The notes: generated by a model not told the origin, from the sequence alone. A stretch of 64,000 bases of DNA from Nitrospirales bacterium (GCA_031315865.1 JALDRJ010000002.1:3012001-3076000), one strand, 5' to 3'. Positions 53,844 through 62,857 are shown, counted from the first letter of the stretch. Numbers and translations: made by a program.

Positions 53844-55355
53844 ATGAAGAGACTCGCGAGGTGCCGCCCTCTACATGCATTCACGGGATTTTTATTCAGC
53901 GAGAACCCCGCTTTGGCCGGCAAGCAGGGCCTGATCACCTTGTGCTTAGTTCTGTGTTTCCTTACGCCTTCTTCTGCCTATGCCGTCGTCCCTCCTGCGT
54001 TTGCTGAGGGGTTTGCCGAGATTGTACAAAAAGTTGGCCCGACCGTGGTAAATGTGGCGGTGACAAGCTCTGCCTCAGCGGGTTCAGGTAATCCCCTGCC
54101 GCCAGGACCATTTGGCGGACCTCCTGGTGGAAGACCACAGCCGGGCCCCCCTGGCGGACCTCCAGGTCCTCCCGGGATGAGTGCAGGGTCAGGTGTGATC
54201 ATCGATCCTTCGGGGTTTATTATTACCAACAATCATGTCGTCGAGGATGCCTCAAAGATTACCGTGACCTTGCAAGATGGACGCGAGTTTCCCGCCACGA
54301 CTGTCGGGACTGATCCGAAGACCGACCTCGCGGTGATAAAGATTAAAGGCGAAGACGCCAACCTCACGGCGATGCCTTGGGGAAATTATGAAAATCTACG
54401 AGTCGGCGATGTCGTGTTGGCCCTGGGAAGTCCGTTTGGCCTGAAGTCCTCTGTTTCCTTAGGGATCATTAGTGCTCTAGGTAGAGGGAGTGTTGGGATT
54501 ACGGAGTATGAAGATTTCATTCAGACTGATGCGGCGATCAATCCGGGAAATTCTGGAGGCGCATTAGTCAACATGAAAGGAGAATTGATCGGCATTAATA
54601 CGGCGATTTTCTCACGAACGGGTGGTTCCGAAGGTGTGGGGTTCGCCATTGCCGTGAGTATCGCCCAAGATATCGCGGAGAGCCTTATCCAAACGGGAAA
54701 AGTGGTTCGCGGGTGGATGGGAGTAGCCATTCAAGAGATGAATCCATCCCTAGCACAATCCTTTCAGCTTCCGGAAGACCATAATGGGGGAGTCCTTATC
54801 AGCGAAGTTCATGAAAACGGCCCCTCGGCGAAAGCCGGACTGAAACGTGGCGATGTGATTCTCATGTATGGGGGAGAGGCCATTCGTGACGTCAATCATC
54901 TTCGAAATGTGGTAGCGCGTACAAAGGTTGGGAAAACCAAAGACATCATCGTCCTGCGTGATGGCAAGGAAAAGACCTTGCACATTGAGTTGGGAGAACG
55001 ACCTTCGGATCAAGTGCTGGCAAAAGGTGGAGCTCCGGGATCATCACCTTCCGTGGCGCCACCGGATAATGTGCTGTCGGGCATCAGCGTGGAAGCCCTC
55101 ACGACGGCAAAGCGTAATGATTTAAAAATTCCAGAAGAAGTGAAAGGCGTTTTGGTCAATAAAGTTGAAGCGGGCAGTGAGGCGGAAGTTGCCGGTGTTC
55201 AGGCGGGTGACCTTATTCAGGAGGTGAGCCGCGAACCGATCACCAGTCTCGAAGATTATCAACGAATTGTCTCAAAGATCGCGAAAGAAGAGCTCGTCGT
55301 CTTGTTATTGAACCGACGTGGGAATAATCTCTTCGTCGCGGTCAATCCGAAATGA
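53844..55355 (+). CDS. degQ: Periplasmic serine protease HtrA/DegQ with two PDZ domains
   Basis: Exported quality-control protease of 503 residues from the ATG at 53844 (GGGAG before it; a TTG six codons earlier is less likely). Signal segment LITLCLVLCFLTPSSAYA. The catalytic triad is visible: His131 (NNHVVED), Asp161 (KTDLAV), Ser237 (NPGNSGGAL). A Pro/Gly-rich linker near residues 80-112 (GPPGG repeats) replaces the usual LA-loop region and is unusual. Two PDZ domains follow (about 310-395 and 420-500). TatC starts 12 bp downstream, so the two are cotranscribed; the pair may help assemble Tat-exported enzymes. Confidence 0.94.
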   Translation: MKRLARCRPLHAFTGFLFSENPALAGKQGLITLCLVLCFLTPSSAYAVVPPAFAEGFAEIVQKVGPTVVNVAVTSSASAGSGNPLPPGPFGGPPGGRPQPGPPGGPPGPPGMSAGSGVIIDPSGFIITNNHVVEDASKITVTLQDGREFPATTVGTDPKTDLAVIKIKGEDANLTAMPWGNYENLRVGDVVLALGSPFGLKSSVSLGIISALGRGSVGITEYEDFIQTDAAINPGNSGGALVNMKGELIGINTAIFSRTGGSEGVGFAIAVSIAQDIAESLIQTGKVVRGWMGVAIQEMNPSLAQSFQLPEDHNGGVLISEVHENGPSAKAGLKRGDVILMYGGEAIRDVNHLRNVVARTKVGKTKDIIVLRDGKEKTLHIELGERPSDQVLAKGGAPGSSPSVAPPDNVLSGISVEALTTAKRNDLKIPEEVKGVLVNKVEAGSEAEVAGVQAGDLIQEVSREPITSLEDYQRIVSKIAKEELVVLLLNRRGNNLFVAVNPK

Positions 55356-55367
55356 TGTACTGACAGG

Positions 55368-56339
55368 ATGTCAAAGAAACGATCAAAGACGTTCGAGTGG
55401 CTTGAAGAGAAAGTCTTCAAGCCACTCGAAGATAAAAAAATGCCGATCATGGAGCATCTCCATGAGCTCCAGTGGCGTTTGACGCGCACCGTCATCGTAA
55501 TGGCCGGAATTTTTATCGTTACGTTTTTCTATGCGGATGCGTTGGTGAACTGGATCCGCGTGCCGCTTCAAAACTACTTCATCCCCGGGTCACTCGAGTG
55601 GGTTCCCTCAGATCTTCCGAAAATCCCTTTCGTGTTTTTAGCGCCCGCCGAAGCGCTTTTTCAGAACATCAAGGTGGCGGCGTTATTTGCATTGGTGCTT
55701 GCCACCCCGCAGATTCTTTGGGAAACCTGGCAGTTTGTCGTGCCTGGCTTACATGTCCAGGAACGCCGGTTTACCGGTCCCTTTGTGGTGGTCAGCTGGC
55801 TGGCGTTCTATCTGGGGCTAGCCTTTGCGTTTTTTATCGTCCTGCCGTTCGCGTTACACTTTTTGATTTCATACGGGTTGGCGGCTGGGTTTATCGCCCA
55901 GATTTCGATCGCCAACTATGTGGGGTTTACGCTGTGGTTTATGGTCGTGTTCGGCATGATTTTCGAAGTACCGCTGGTGCTGACGTTGATGGCGAAACTT
56001 GGATGGGTGGATGCGCCGACGTTAAAAGCCTACCGGAAATGGGCGTTTTTAGGGTCATTTCTCTTCGCTGCGATTTTGACTCCGACGCCGGATCCGTTTA
56101 ATCAATGTATCATGGCTTTACCAATGTATTTTTTCTATGAAGTGGGTATCATTAGCGCAGGTGTGTTCGGAAAAAGGAAACCCCAAACTGACCCATCTGA
56201 TGATGAAGATGAGCCGCCTCCGAGCATGCCGTCGTCAACTGCTGCTTCTTCCAAAATAGAGAGAAGGTTACAGCCAGTTGGGGCTAGTACGAGTGGAGAT
56301 GATGATTATGTCAGTGTTCCCGATTCAGGACCCCGGTAA
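55368..56339 (+). CDS. tatC: Twin-arginine translocase subunit TatC
   Basis: Polytopic inner-membrane receptor of the Tat pathway, which exports folded cofactor-bearing proteins. 323 residues with HLHELQWRL at the start, the six-helix core, and family motifs LAPAEALFQNIKVAALFAL, PFAL and TPTPDPFNQC. The C-terminal 60 residues (after VFGKRKPQ) are an acidic/polar tail beyond the normal TatC end. The first 21 codons contain a near-perfect hairpin (see 55392-55430). Molybdenum-cofactor genes follow, a sensible neighbourhood since sulfite dehydrogenase (18468) and, in such organisms, nitrite oxidoreductase need Tat or cofactor loading. TatA/TatB are not in the window. Confidence 0.95.
   Translation: MSKKRSKTFEWLEEKVFKPLEDKKMPIMEHLHELQWRLTRTVIVMAGIFIVTFFYADALVNWIRVPLQNYFIPGSLEWVPSDLPKIPFVFLAPAEALFQNIKVAALFALVLATPQILWETWQFVVPGLHVQERRFTGPFVVVSWLAFYLGLAFAFFIVLPFALHFLISYGLAAGFIAQISIANYVGFTLWFMVVFGMIFEVPLVLTLMAKLGWVDAPTLKAYRKWAFLGSFLFAAILTPTPDPFNQCIMALPMYFFYEVGIISAGVFGKRKPQTDPSDDEDEPPPSMPSSTAASSKIERRLQPVGASTSGDDDYVSVPDSGPR
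55392..55430 (+). promoter_or_regulatory. 17-bp perfect inverted repeat inside the tatC start region
   Basis: Two 17-base arms (55392-55408 and 55414-55430) are exact reverse complements around a 5-base loop GAAAG. They lie in codons 9-21 of tatC, encoding FEWLEEK and VFKPLEDK. Such a stable stem just after a start codon can slow translation or mark a transcript end; no T run follows, so a terminator is unlikely. Confidence 0.9.
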
Positions 56340-56420
56340 GGTATACGGGGGCAAAGCCTGAAATGGCACGTCCAAGGATATTGATAGCCTCTCATCACAT
56401 GACAAAGTGAGCGTGGGCTC

Positions 56421-56924
56421 TTGATCAGTGCGGCTATTCTGGTTATCAGCAGCAAAGTTCTTGATAATGGGCAGCGTGATGAGATTCGTGAAGTCTTAGA
56501 GCCCATGTTTCAGGAAGAGCACATGCGACTTAGCTCATACCACGTCGTCGCGGACAATCGAGACGACATTAAGTCGAACTTGATTGAATTGTGTGACGAA
56601 AAAGGCGCGCAGATAGTGTTGACAGTTGGAGGGACAGGCGTGCGTCCGACAGATTGGGCGCCTGAAGCCACGAAGGATGTCATCGACAAAGAAGTTCCGG
56701 GAATCGGAGAAGCTATGCGCGCTGAAAGTCTAAAAAAAGTGAGGACGGCGATGTTGTCACGAGGCATTGCCGGAATCCGGGGATCTACCCTGATCGTGAA
56801 CCTTCCTGGAAGTTCACGAGGGGCTCGTGAAAACTTGTCAGTCCTTATGCCGATTCTCAATCACACGATCGGCAAAATATCCGGAAAAGGCAAACTGTCT
56901 AGAAAAGGCAAACTGTCTAAATGA
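56421..56924 (+). CDS. moaB: Molybdenum cofactor adenylation-type protein, MoaB/MogA family
   Basis: Cytoplasmic protein of about 167 residues in molybdenum cofactor synthesis (molybdopterin adenylyltransferase-like). The start is a TTG at 56421, the only one that suits the fold (ISAAILVISSKV); no ATG is available upstream. Motifs: TVGGTGVRPTDWAPEATK (the GGTG/TD site), GIGEAM and NLPGSSRGARENL. The last codons repeat a 17-base unit, giving GKLSRKGKLSK, an odd basic tail. It lies 81 bp after tatC and 36 bp before mrp. Confidence 0.88.
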   Translation: MISAAILVISSKVLDNGQRDEIREVLEPMFQEEHMRLSSYHVVADNRDDIKSNLIELCDEKGAQIVLTVGGTGVRPTDWAPEATKDVIDKEVPGIGEAMRAESLKKVRTAMLSRGIAGIRGSTLIVNLPGSSRGARENLSVLMPILNHTIGKISGKGKLSRKGKLSK

Positions 56925-56960
56925 GAGCTAATCATTCGGTTCAGAGAGCGGAGGCATTTC

Positions 56961-57929
56961 ATGGCAACTGAGTTAAAGATGATTCAACCGTCGACGCCCA
57001 ATAGCGGGGATGTCTGTACCTACATGTGGGCATGTGCGATTTGCGATGAAACAGAAACGTGTCAAAAAGATAAAGAAGGGCACAGTCGGTGGCTCGTCGC
57101 CAAACGTATGGAACGGATCGATTACAAGATCTTGGTGATGAGTAACAAGGGTGGCGTTGGGAAGAGTACCATGACGACTAATTTGGCTATCAGTCTGGCA
57201 TTAAAAGGCTATGAGGTTGGCATCTGTGATATGGATATTCATGGTCCCAACATTCCCAAAATGGTCGGGGCAGAGGGACAAAAACTCAAGATCAGCACGG
57301 GCGGCGGCATCATTCCCCATCAAGTGTACAACCTGAAAATCGCCTCCATGTCCTTTTTGTTGCAGAATTCTGACGATCCCATTATCTGGCGCGATGCCTA
57401 TAAATACGAATTCATCAATCAATTGTTGGGCGGGGTCGAATGGCAGGATTTGAATTTTTTGCTCATCGATTTGCCTCCAGGCACCGGGAATGAATCCGTG
57501 ACGACCATTGATCTCATCGGCGATGTCAGTGGTTGCGTGATCGTCTCGACTCCCCAGGAGGTCGCGCTGCTCGATGCCAGAAAATCGGTGACGTTCGCGA
57601 GAGACAGTGAAATCCCAATCGTGGGTATCGTGGAAAATATGAGCGGGATGGATTGTCCGCATTGTCATCAGCATATCGAAGTCTTTCGGAAGGGTGGGGG
57701 AGAAGCCTCTGCCCATGATATGGGGGTTCCCTTCTTGGGACGGGTTCCTTTGGACCCTGAGTTGGTGAGGCAAAGTGATCGTGGCGAGCCCTACGCGTTG
57801 TTCCATTCCGATTTGCCGACGGCTGACGCGATCCATCATATCGCGAATCAAGTGGATGATTTTTGTAAACGCAAAGGGTCTTTGGTTCAGCCGTCCGCGC
57901 GCCCCGCGCCGTTTATGAAAAAGAAATAA
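56961..57929 (+). CDS. mrp: Mrp/NBP35-family iron-sulfur cluster carrier ATPase
   Basis: P-loop ATPase of 322 residues that carries [4Fe-4S] clusters to target enzymes. GGAGG precedes the ATG. The deviant Walker A is SNKGGVGKST; later DLPPGTGNE and the C-terminal cluster motif CPHC (DCPHCHQ). The N-terminal extension has Cys19, Cys25, Cys28 and Cys34, resembling the extra N-terminal cluster of NBP35-type proteins, not the plain ApbC form. It sits between MoaB and MoeA genes, suggesting help with cluster insertion into molybdenum enzymes exported by Tat. Confidence 0.92.
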   Translation: MATELKMIQPSTPNSGDVCTYMWACAICDETETCQKDKEGHSRWLVAKRMERIDYKILVMSNKGGVGKSTMTTNLAISLALKGYEVGICDMDIHGPNIPKMVGAEGQKLKISTGGGIIPHQVYNLKIASMSFLLQNSDDPIIWRDAYKYEFINQLLGGVEWQDLNFLLIDLPPGTGNESVTTIDLIGDVSGCVIVSTPQEVALLDARKSVTFARDSEIPIVGIVENMSGMDCPHCHQHIEVFRKGGGEASAHDMGVPFLGRVPLDPELVRQSDRGEPYALFHSDLPTADAIHHIANQVDDFCKRKGSLVQPSARPAPFMKKK

Positions 57930-57981
57930 ACCGTCTCACATCGATATTCAAAACATCGAAGAAAGGTACAGTACTATTCCG

Positions 57982-59214
57982 ATGAATGGCTTGACACCGT
58001 TGGAAAAGGCTCAGCAAACGGTCCTCGATGCCGCCGTTCCCCTTGGATGCGAGAAGATAGGATTGCTCGAGTCGACCGGGCGCGTCCTGGGCGAAGACAT
58101 TATCGCGCCGCGTGACAATCCTCCTTGGAACAACTCCGCGATGGACGGGTTTGCCGTTCGCTGGGACGATATTCGACAGGATTATGCGATTTCCACGATT
58201 CCCGAACTCAGGATTATCGAAGACGTCCCGGCCGGGAAAATGGCCGAAAAAACAGTCGGACCTGGCGAAGCGATCCGGATTATGACCGGCGCGCCCATGC
58301 CAGCCGGTGCCGATACCGTCGTTCGCGTGGAATTCACCGAGCCACTTGGCCAGGATCACGTGCGGATTATGAAGCCTGAAAGCGGCAAAGGCGTTCATAT
58401 CCGTCCACAGGGCGAGGACGTGAAAGAGGGAGAGTGCATTATCGCGAAAGGCACGCTGCTGCGGCCGGGAGAGATTGGCATGTTAGCCATTCTCGCCAAG
58501 TCGTTCGTGTCCGTGTATCACCGGCCCCGAGTGGCCATTGTATCGACCGGAGATGAACTGGCCGACCTCGACGAACGATTCGATGAAAATAAGATCATCA
58601 ATTCTAATAGCTATGGGATTGCAGCAGGCGTCCAGGAAGCCGGAGGGATTCCGATTCTTTTGGGCATCGCCAAGGATCATCCCGATTCATTAAAGGAAAA
58701 AATTTATCAAGGTTTGACCTGTGACATCATCGTCTTGTCCGGCGGCGTCTCGATGGGCGACTACGATTTTACGAAGCCTGTGTTCGCGGAACTTGGCGCG
58801 GAAATGAATTTTTGGAAATTGGCGATACGCCCAGGCCAGCCCGTTGCGTTCGGGAAAATTCAACAGAGCCTGGCATTTGGCCTGCCCGGGAATCCTGTGT
58901 CATCCATGGTCACGTTCGATCAACTTGTCCGGTTGGCTGTATTGAAAATGGGCGGGCACCGTCAATTGTATCGCCCTGTGGTTCAGGCGGTGTTTCAAGA
59001 GACCTTTTCGAAGCACACCGATCGACGCCATTTTTTGCGTGGCGTCCTTCGGCAGGAAGATGGCGTGTTGACGGTCCGAACGACTGGTGGGCAAGGGTCG
59101 GGTATCCTCACGTCGATGGTCAAAGCCAATGGGTTAATCGATGTTCCAGAAGATGTCGAGCATCTCAAGCCCGGCGATACGGTCTCGGTACAGTTGTTGA
59201 GTCGAAACTTTTAG
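57982..59214 (+). CDS. moeA: Molybdopterin molybdenumtransferase MoeA
   Basis: Enzyme of 410 residues that inserts molybdenum into adenylylated molybdopterin. Family motifs: PPWNNSAMDGFAVR, IMTGAPMPAGADTVV, VSTGDEL, LSGGVSMGDYDF and the C-terminal LPGNPVSSMVTF. All four MoeA domains appear complete. It follows mrp by 52 bp and precedes mobB by 51 bp on the same strand. No strong ribosome site but the start fits the family. Confidence 0.95.
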   Translation: MNGLTPLEKAQQTVLDAAVPLGCEKIGLLESTGRVLGEDIIAPRDNPPWNNSAMDGFAVRWDDIRQDYAISTIPELRIIEDVPAGKMAEKTVGPGEAIRIMTGAPMPAGADTVVRVEFTEPLGQDHVRIMKPESGKGVHIRPQGEDVKEGECIIAKGTLLRPGEIGMLAILAKSFVSVYHRPRVAIVSTGDELADLDERFDENKIINSNSYGIAAGVQEAGGIPILLGIAKDHPDSLKEKIYQGLTCDIIVLSGGVSMGDYDFTKPVFAELGAEMNFWKLAIRPGQPVAFGKIQQSLAFGLPGNPVSSMVTFDQLVRLAVLKMGGHRQLYRPVVQAVFQETFSKHTDRRHFLRGVLRQEDGVLTVRTTGGQGSGILTSMVKANGLIDVPEDVEHLKPGDTVSVQLLSRNF

Positions 59215-59265
59215 TTCATTCATGCCATTACTTATTTTGATTTTTTCATGAAAGTGTCGTGACAC

Positions 59266-59772
59266 ATGGCTCCTCCCATTCTGTGCTTTGTTGGACGATC
59301 CAACAGTGGAAAAACCACGTTAATTGAACGATTGATTCCCGAACTCACTCACGCCGGCTATCGAGTCTCGACCATTAAACATGCCGGTCATGGCTTCGAG
59401 CTTGATACCGAGGGAAAGGATAGCTGGCGTCATAAACGTGCCGGCGCGAGTACGGTGATTGTCCTGTCCAAGGGAAGTATGGCTATGTTTGCCGATGTGC
59501 CAGAAGAGATGAAAGTCGAAGAAGTTCGGGACCGTTTCGTGAATGCTGAAATTGACCTGATCATTGCGGAAGGGTGGAAGAGCGAAGGCTACCCCAAAAT
59601 TGTCGTGGTTCGTGAATCCCTTGATGAAGTTCCTGTTTCACCAGACGGATTACTGGCGATTGTTTCGATGAAACCGATTGCTCAGGTTCCGGTGCCGTGT
59701 TTGGATCGAGATGATATTAAAGGACTTGCAGAGATCGTAATTAAGAATTTCCCTCTTTCCTCGTACACGTGA
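59266..59772 (+). CDS. mobB: Molybdopterin-guanine dinucleotide biosynthesis protein MobB
   Basis: GTP-binding P-loop protein of 168 residues. Walker A GRSNSGKTTLIERL, then TIKHAGHGFE and DSWRHKRAGAS, and the acidic site LIIAEGWKSEGYPKIVV, all typical of MobB. It assists formation of the guanine-dinucleotide cofactor used by DMSO-reductase-family enzymes such as nitrite oxidoreductase or nitrate reductase. Its stop overlaps the start of the hexaheme cytochrome gene (TGATG), so the two are translationally coupled. Confidence 0.93.
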   Translation: MAPPILCFVGRSNSGKTTLIERLIPELTHAGYRVSTIKHAGHGFELDTEGKDSWRHKRAGASTVIVLSKGSMAMFADVPEEMKVEEVRDRFVNAEIDLIIAEGWKSEGYPKIVVVRESLDEVPVSPDGLLAIVSMKPIAQVPVPCLDRDDIKGLAEIVIKNFPLSSYT

Positions 59773-60476
59773 TGGCTTCAGGCAAAGCCCTCGGTCTGAT
59801 CGCAGCCCTGGTGGGTGTGGTTCTCCTCGGGGGTGCCGTAGCCATTCCCCTCACGAACGATCCGGCGTTTTGTGCCAGTTGTCATACCATCAAACCAGCC
59901 TATGATACATGGAAGGCGTCGACGCATAAGGAAGTCACGTGTGTGGCTTGTCATGTTCGGCCGGGAATCCAAGGGTTTCTTGAGGATAAAGTTCTGGCTG
60001 GCTTAGAGGATGTCGCCATAACCTTTTTCGGCACTCCGACGGAATATCATAATTTGCAGTCTCATGTTGCTTCGGATGTCTGTCTGAGCTGTCATCGCGC
60101 GGTCCTGCGGATTTCTGAAGTTTCAAGCCGAGACCTGCCCAGACGCGTTAAGGATGTTGGGCTCATCATGAGTCATCGAATGCATATGGAAGCGTTTGAG
60201 GCTAGAAACCAGGGTGAGGGTTGCACGACCTGTCATGCGAGAGTGGTTCACGGAACCCCGATAAAAGGCTATGATATCGTCATCCCGCGCGGGCATGCCG
60301 GTCTCGATGATCAACGCTATGAGCCGCAATACCCAAAGGACTCAAAACTTTGGGAGGCTTCGATGGCTGACTGTGTCCGCTGTCACGACAATCGGACGAC
60401 TCATGAAGGACGAGTCGTCAGTAAAAAATGTGAAACCTGCCATCTCCCCGATAAAATTGGGGATTTCTTGTTTTAG
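59772..60476 (+). CDS. Membrane-anchored hexaheme cytochrome c, NapC/NirT-like N-terminus
   Basis: Electron-transfer protein of 234 residues anchored by one N-terminal helix (ALGLIAALVGVVLLGGAVAI), with six CxxCH sites: CASCH, CVACH, CLSCH, CTTCH, CVRCH and CETCH. The first part (DPAFCASCHTIKPAYDTW..HKEVTCVACH) follows the NapC/NirT pattern of quinol-oxidising cytochromes; that family is usually tetraheme, so two hemes are extra. The start is ATG 59772, overlapping mobB's stop by one base. ABC transporter genes follow by 9 bp. A quinone-to-periplasm electron link is the likely role. Confidence 0.9.
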   Translation: MASGKALGLIAALVGVVLLGGAVAIPLTNDPAFCASCHTIKPAYDTWKASTHKEVTCVACHVRPGIQGFLEDKVLAGLEDVAITFFGTPTEYHNLQSHVASDVCLSCHRAVLRISEVSSRDLPRRVKDVGLIMSHRMHMEAFEARNQGEGCTTCHARVVHGTPIKGYDIVIPRGHAGLDDQRYEPQYPKDSKLWEASMADCVRCHDNRTTHEGRVVSKKCETCHLPDKIGDFLF

Positions 60477-60485
60477 TCTTATCCC

Positions 60486-61235
60486 ATGGGAATGATGTCC
60501 CAACCGCTAGTGCAAGTCCGCAATCTGACGAAGCGGTTCGGCGACTTTTGTGCGGTCGACGATATTTCGTTTGATATCCAACCTGGTGAAATTCTGGGTG
60601 TGCTCGGCCCCAACGGGGCGGGAAAGACCACAACCATTCACATGTTGCTCGGGCTTATCACGCCGACATCCGGATCGATCCGGATTTTTGGATTGGATCT
60701 GGCCACGCATCGAGAAACCATCCTCCGCGACGTCAACTTTTCCTCCACCTATATTTCGATGCCCTTCTCGTTAACGGTTGAAGAAAACCTCAAAGTCATT
60801 GCCCGGTTGTATGGGCTCCGCGATATCCAGCAGAAGATTGATGCCATGATTAAGCATTTGGACATGCAAGACATTCAACATAAACTCACTCGAAAATTAT
60901 CATCGGGGCAAATGTCTCGATTGACGTTGGCGAAAGCCATTTTGACTGAGCCGAAAGTTTTGTTGTTGGACGAGCCCACCGCCAGCCTTGATCCTGACAT
61001 TACCCACAAAATCAAAGCGTTTTTACAAGAATATCGCCGTTCGGAAAATCTCAGTATTCTCTACACATCGCACAATATGCGTGAGATGGAAGAGATGTCG
61101 GATCGCATCATTTTCCTGCAACACGGAAGAATCGTTGCCGAAGGCACTGCCGCAGAAATTGTGCAGCGGTTCGGTCAAAACGACCTTGAAGAAGTCTTTT
61201 TAAAGTTGGCAAGAGAGGGACGAGACACACCGTGA
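60486..61235 (+). CDS. ABC transporter ATP-binding subunit
   Basis: Nucleotide-binding subunit of 249 residues for an ABC-2-type exporter. Walker A GPNGAGKTT, signature LSSGQMSRL (altered from LSGGQ), Walker B VLLLDEPTASLD and the switch His in YTSHNMREM. The gene starts 9 bp after the hexaheme cytochrome and overlaps the permease gene by 4 bases. Such pairs resemble NodI/NodJ or drug/polysaccharide/heme-linked exporters; substrate unknown. Its position in a cytochrome and cofactor operon hints at a role in cytochrome assembly, but this is inference. Confidence 0.92.
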   Translation: MGMMSQPLVQVRNLTKRFGDFCAVDDISFDIQPGEILGVLGPNGAGKTTTIHMLLGLITPTSGSIRIFGLDLATHRETILRDVNFSSTYISMPFSLTVEENLKVIARLYGLRDIQQKIDAMIKHLDMQDIQHKLTRKLSSGQMSRLTLAKAILTEPKVLLLDEPTASLDPDITHKIKAFLQEYRRSENLSILYTSHNMREMEEMSDRIIFLQHGRIVAEGTAAEIVQRFGQNDLEEVFLKLAREGRDTP

Positions 61236-62023
61236 ACGTCAGGCGAATCGGAGGGCTCTTATCCCGTCACTTGTACTTATACCAGCGCAGCGTTGCACGT
61301 CTCCTTGAAATCTTCTACTGGCCATTTTTGGATTTGGTGGTTTGGGGGTTCATCACGATCTATCTGGCCAGGCAAGGCAATGAACTGCATGGTGCGGTCA
61401 CGTTTTTTCTAGGAGCATTGATTCTATGGGATGTACTCTTTCGGGCTCAACAGGGGATTGCCCTCTCTTTCCTGGAAGAAATGTGGGCACGAAATCTGAT
61501 GAACCTGTTCGCCAGTCCTCTCACGGTCGGCGAATATTTGGCCGCGACGATGGTGATGAGCATCTTAAAGGTGACGGCTGTTGGATCGTTGATGATGCTG
61601 TTCGCCCTGCTCGTGTACTCGTATGATATTTTCGCCATTGGAGTGGCCTTGATTCCCTTTATCTTCAATCTGCTGCTCTCTGGATGGATCATCGGCGTGT
61701 TGACGACCTCCATTATCATGCGATTTGGTCAGCAAGCGGAAGTGCTGGCATGGGGGATGGTCTTTCTCTTTCAACCCATATCGTGCGTGTTCTATCCGCT
61801 CGAGGTCTTACCGGAAGCTCTCCAGTACGTTGCCTGGTTCGTTCCGCCTGCCCATGTCTTTGAAGGCATGCGTCAGGTTCTCCTCAGCCACCAATTTCCA
61901 AGTCTTCATCTGATATGGGCGGCGGGCCTCAATGCTGTGTATCTTACGGGGATGGTCTTTTGGTTTTACCGTACGTTCAATATCTGCAAGGAGCGTGGGA
62001 TGCTCGTGCGGGTTGGGGAGTGA
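61232..62023 (+). CDS. ABC-2-type transporter permease
   Basis: Six-helix membrane subunit of 263 residues pairing with the ATPase encoded just before; start GTG 61232 overlaps its TGA stop. Hydrophobic segments alternate with the ABC2_membrane signature region (GMVFLFQPISCVFYPLEVLPEALQYVAWFVPPAHVFEGMR). It is the last gene of the plus-strand run that begins at htrA, with 150 bp to the converging flavodoxin gene. Exported substrate unknown. Confidence 0.92.
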   Translation: MNVRRIGGLLSRHLYLYQRSVARLLEIFYWPFLDLVVWGFITIYLARQGNELHGAVTFFLGALILWDVLFRAQQGIALSFLEEMWARNLMNLFASPLTVGEYLAATMVMSILKVTAVGSLMMLFALLVYSYDIFAIGVALIPFIFNLLLSGWIIGVLTTSIIMRFGQQAEVLAWGMVFLFQPISCVFYPLEVLPEALQYVAWFVPPAHVFEGMRQVLLSHQFPSLHLIWAAGLNAVYLTGMVFWFYRTFNICKERGMLVRVGE

Positions 62024-62173
62024 TTGATCGTGATCATCCGCGTTGTGAATCGGTCAGGAGCGGATAAAGGGTACTGTGCGTATTGGTGTAAAAATGTATG
62101 CTTCTTTAATTGCATCGAAGTCAAGGGGGAAACGAGTTCCGTCGGCGCAACAGCCCTCTCACCGAAGAAAAAA

Positions 62174-62857
62174 TTATTGAGGTTGAATTAGGCTCGGATC
62201 AACCAGAGACTTCGTATCCTCGATGAACCATTCTGAATCGATAGCGCCGATCATTTCATCCGGGCTAATTTGTTGAGTCATGCGACCGCGTCGGACGAAC
62301 CGATGCTCGAATGACTGAGCACCGCGCTCCATCACCTGTGCCTTGAAGGCTTCAATGTACTCGGGCTTGAACTGACTATTAAACGTATTGAACAGGACGA
62401 CGTGCTTGCCATCGAAGCGGTTGTGCTCGGTAAAATCCCATATCGGTGGTGCTGGGCTGTACAGCCAGATGGGAGCCCCTAGGTAGACCGTCTCGAACTC
62501 GCCTAGATCGATAGTGCGCGGTGAGATATCGGCCTCATGCTTCCGCGCATCCTGCATTGCGCGTGCCCAACCCTGTAGCCCAAGACGATAGGCCGAAGCC
62601 TGAATCTCGAACAGTTGTGCGTCCAAACGTCTCGCAACATGTCGTGCTGCAAGGGCCGTGTTCCCAGAGCGAGAGAAATAGACGACAGCAATCCGACTCT
62701 TTTGCCCGTCACCAGGCGATCCGTATGGCACAAGCTTCTGAAGATCGCTGGCTTGACGACGTTCGATCCATGTGATGGTCACGGGGACGAGCGCCGCCAC
62801 TACCAGGAGTAGGGTAAGCAAGGATAACAGGCATTTGAGCAACGAAGGGGCGGTCAC
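62174..62857 (-). CDS. Membrane-anchored flavodoxin-like protein
   Basis: Protein of 227 residues with an N-terminal membrane helix (CLLSLLTLLLVVAALVPVTITWI) followed by a flavodoxin fold: FMN phosphate loop YFSRSGNTALAARH, and YLGAPIWLYSPAPPIWDF as the ring-binding region. An orientation with the flavin domain on the cytoplasmic or periplasmic side cannot be told. It lies 45 bp downstream of the hydrolase gene on the same strand and is likely cotranscribed. Electron donor and acceptor unknown. The start has no strong ribosome site. Confidence 0.85.
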   Translation of the reverse strand: MTAPSLLKCLLSLLTLLLVVAALVPVTITWIERRQASDLQKLVPYGSPGDGQKSRIAVVYFSRSGNTALAARHVARRLDAQLFEIQASAYRLGLQGWARAMQDARKHEADISPRTIDLGEFETVYLGAPIWLYSPAPPIWDFTEHNRFDGKHVVLFNTFNSQFKPEYIEAFKAQVMERGAQSFEHRFVRRGRMTQQISPDEMIGAIDSEWFIEDTKSLVDPSLIQPQ

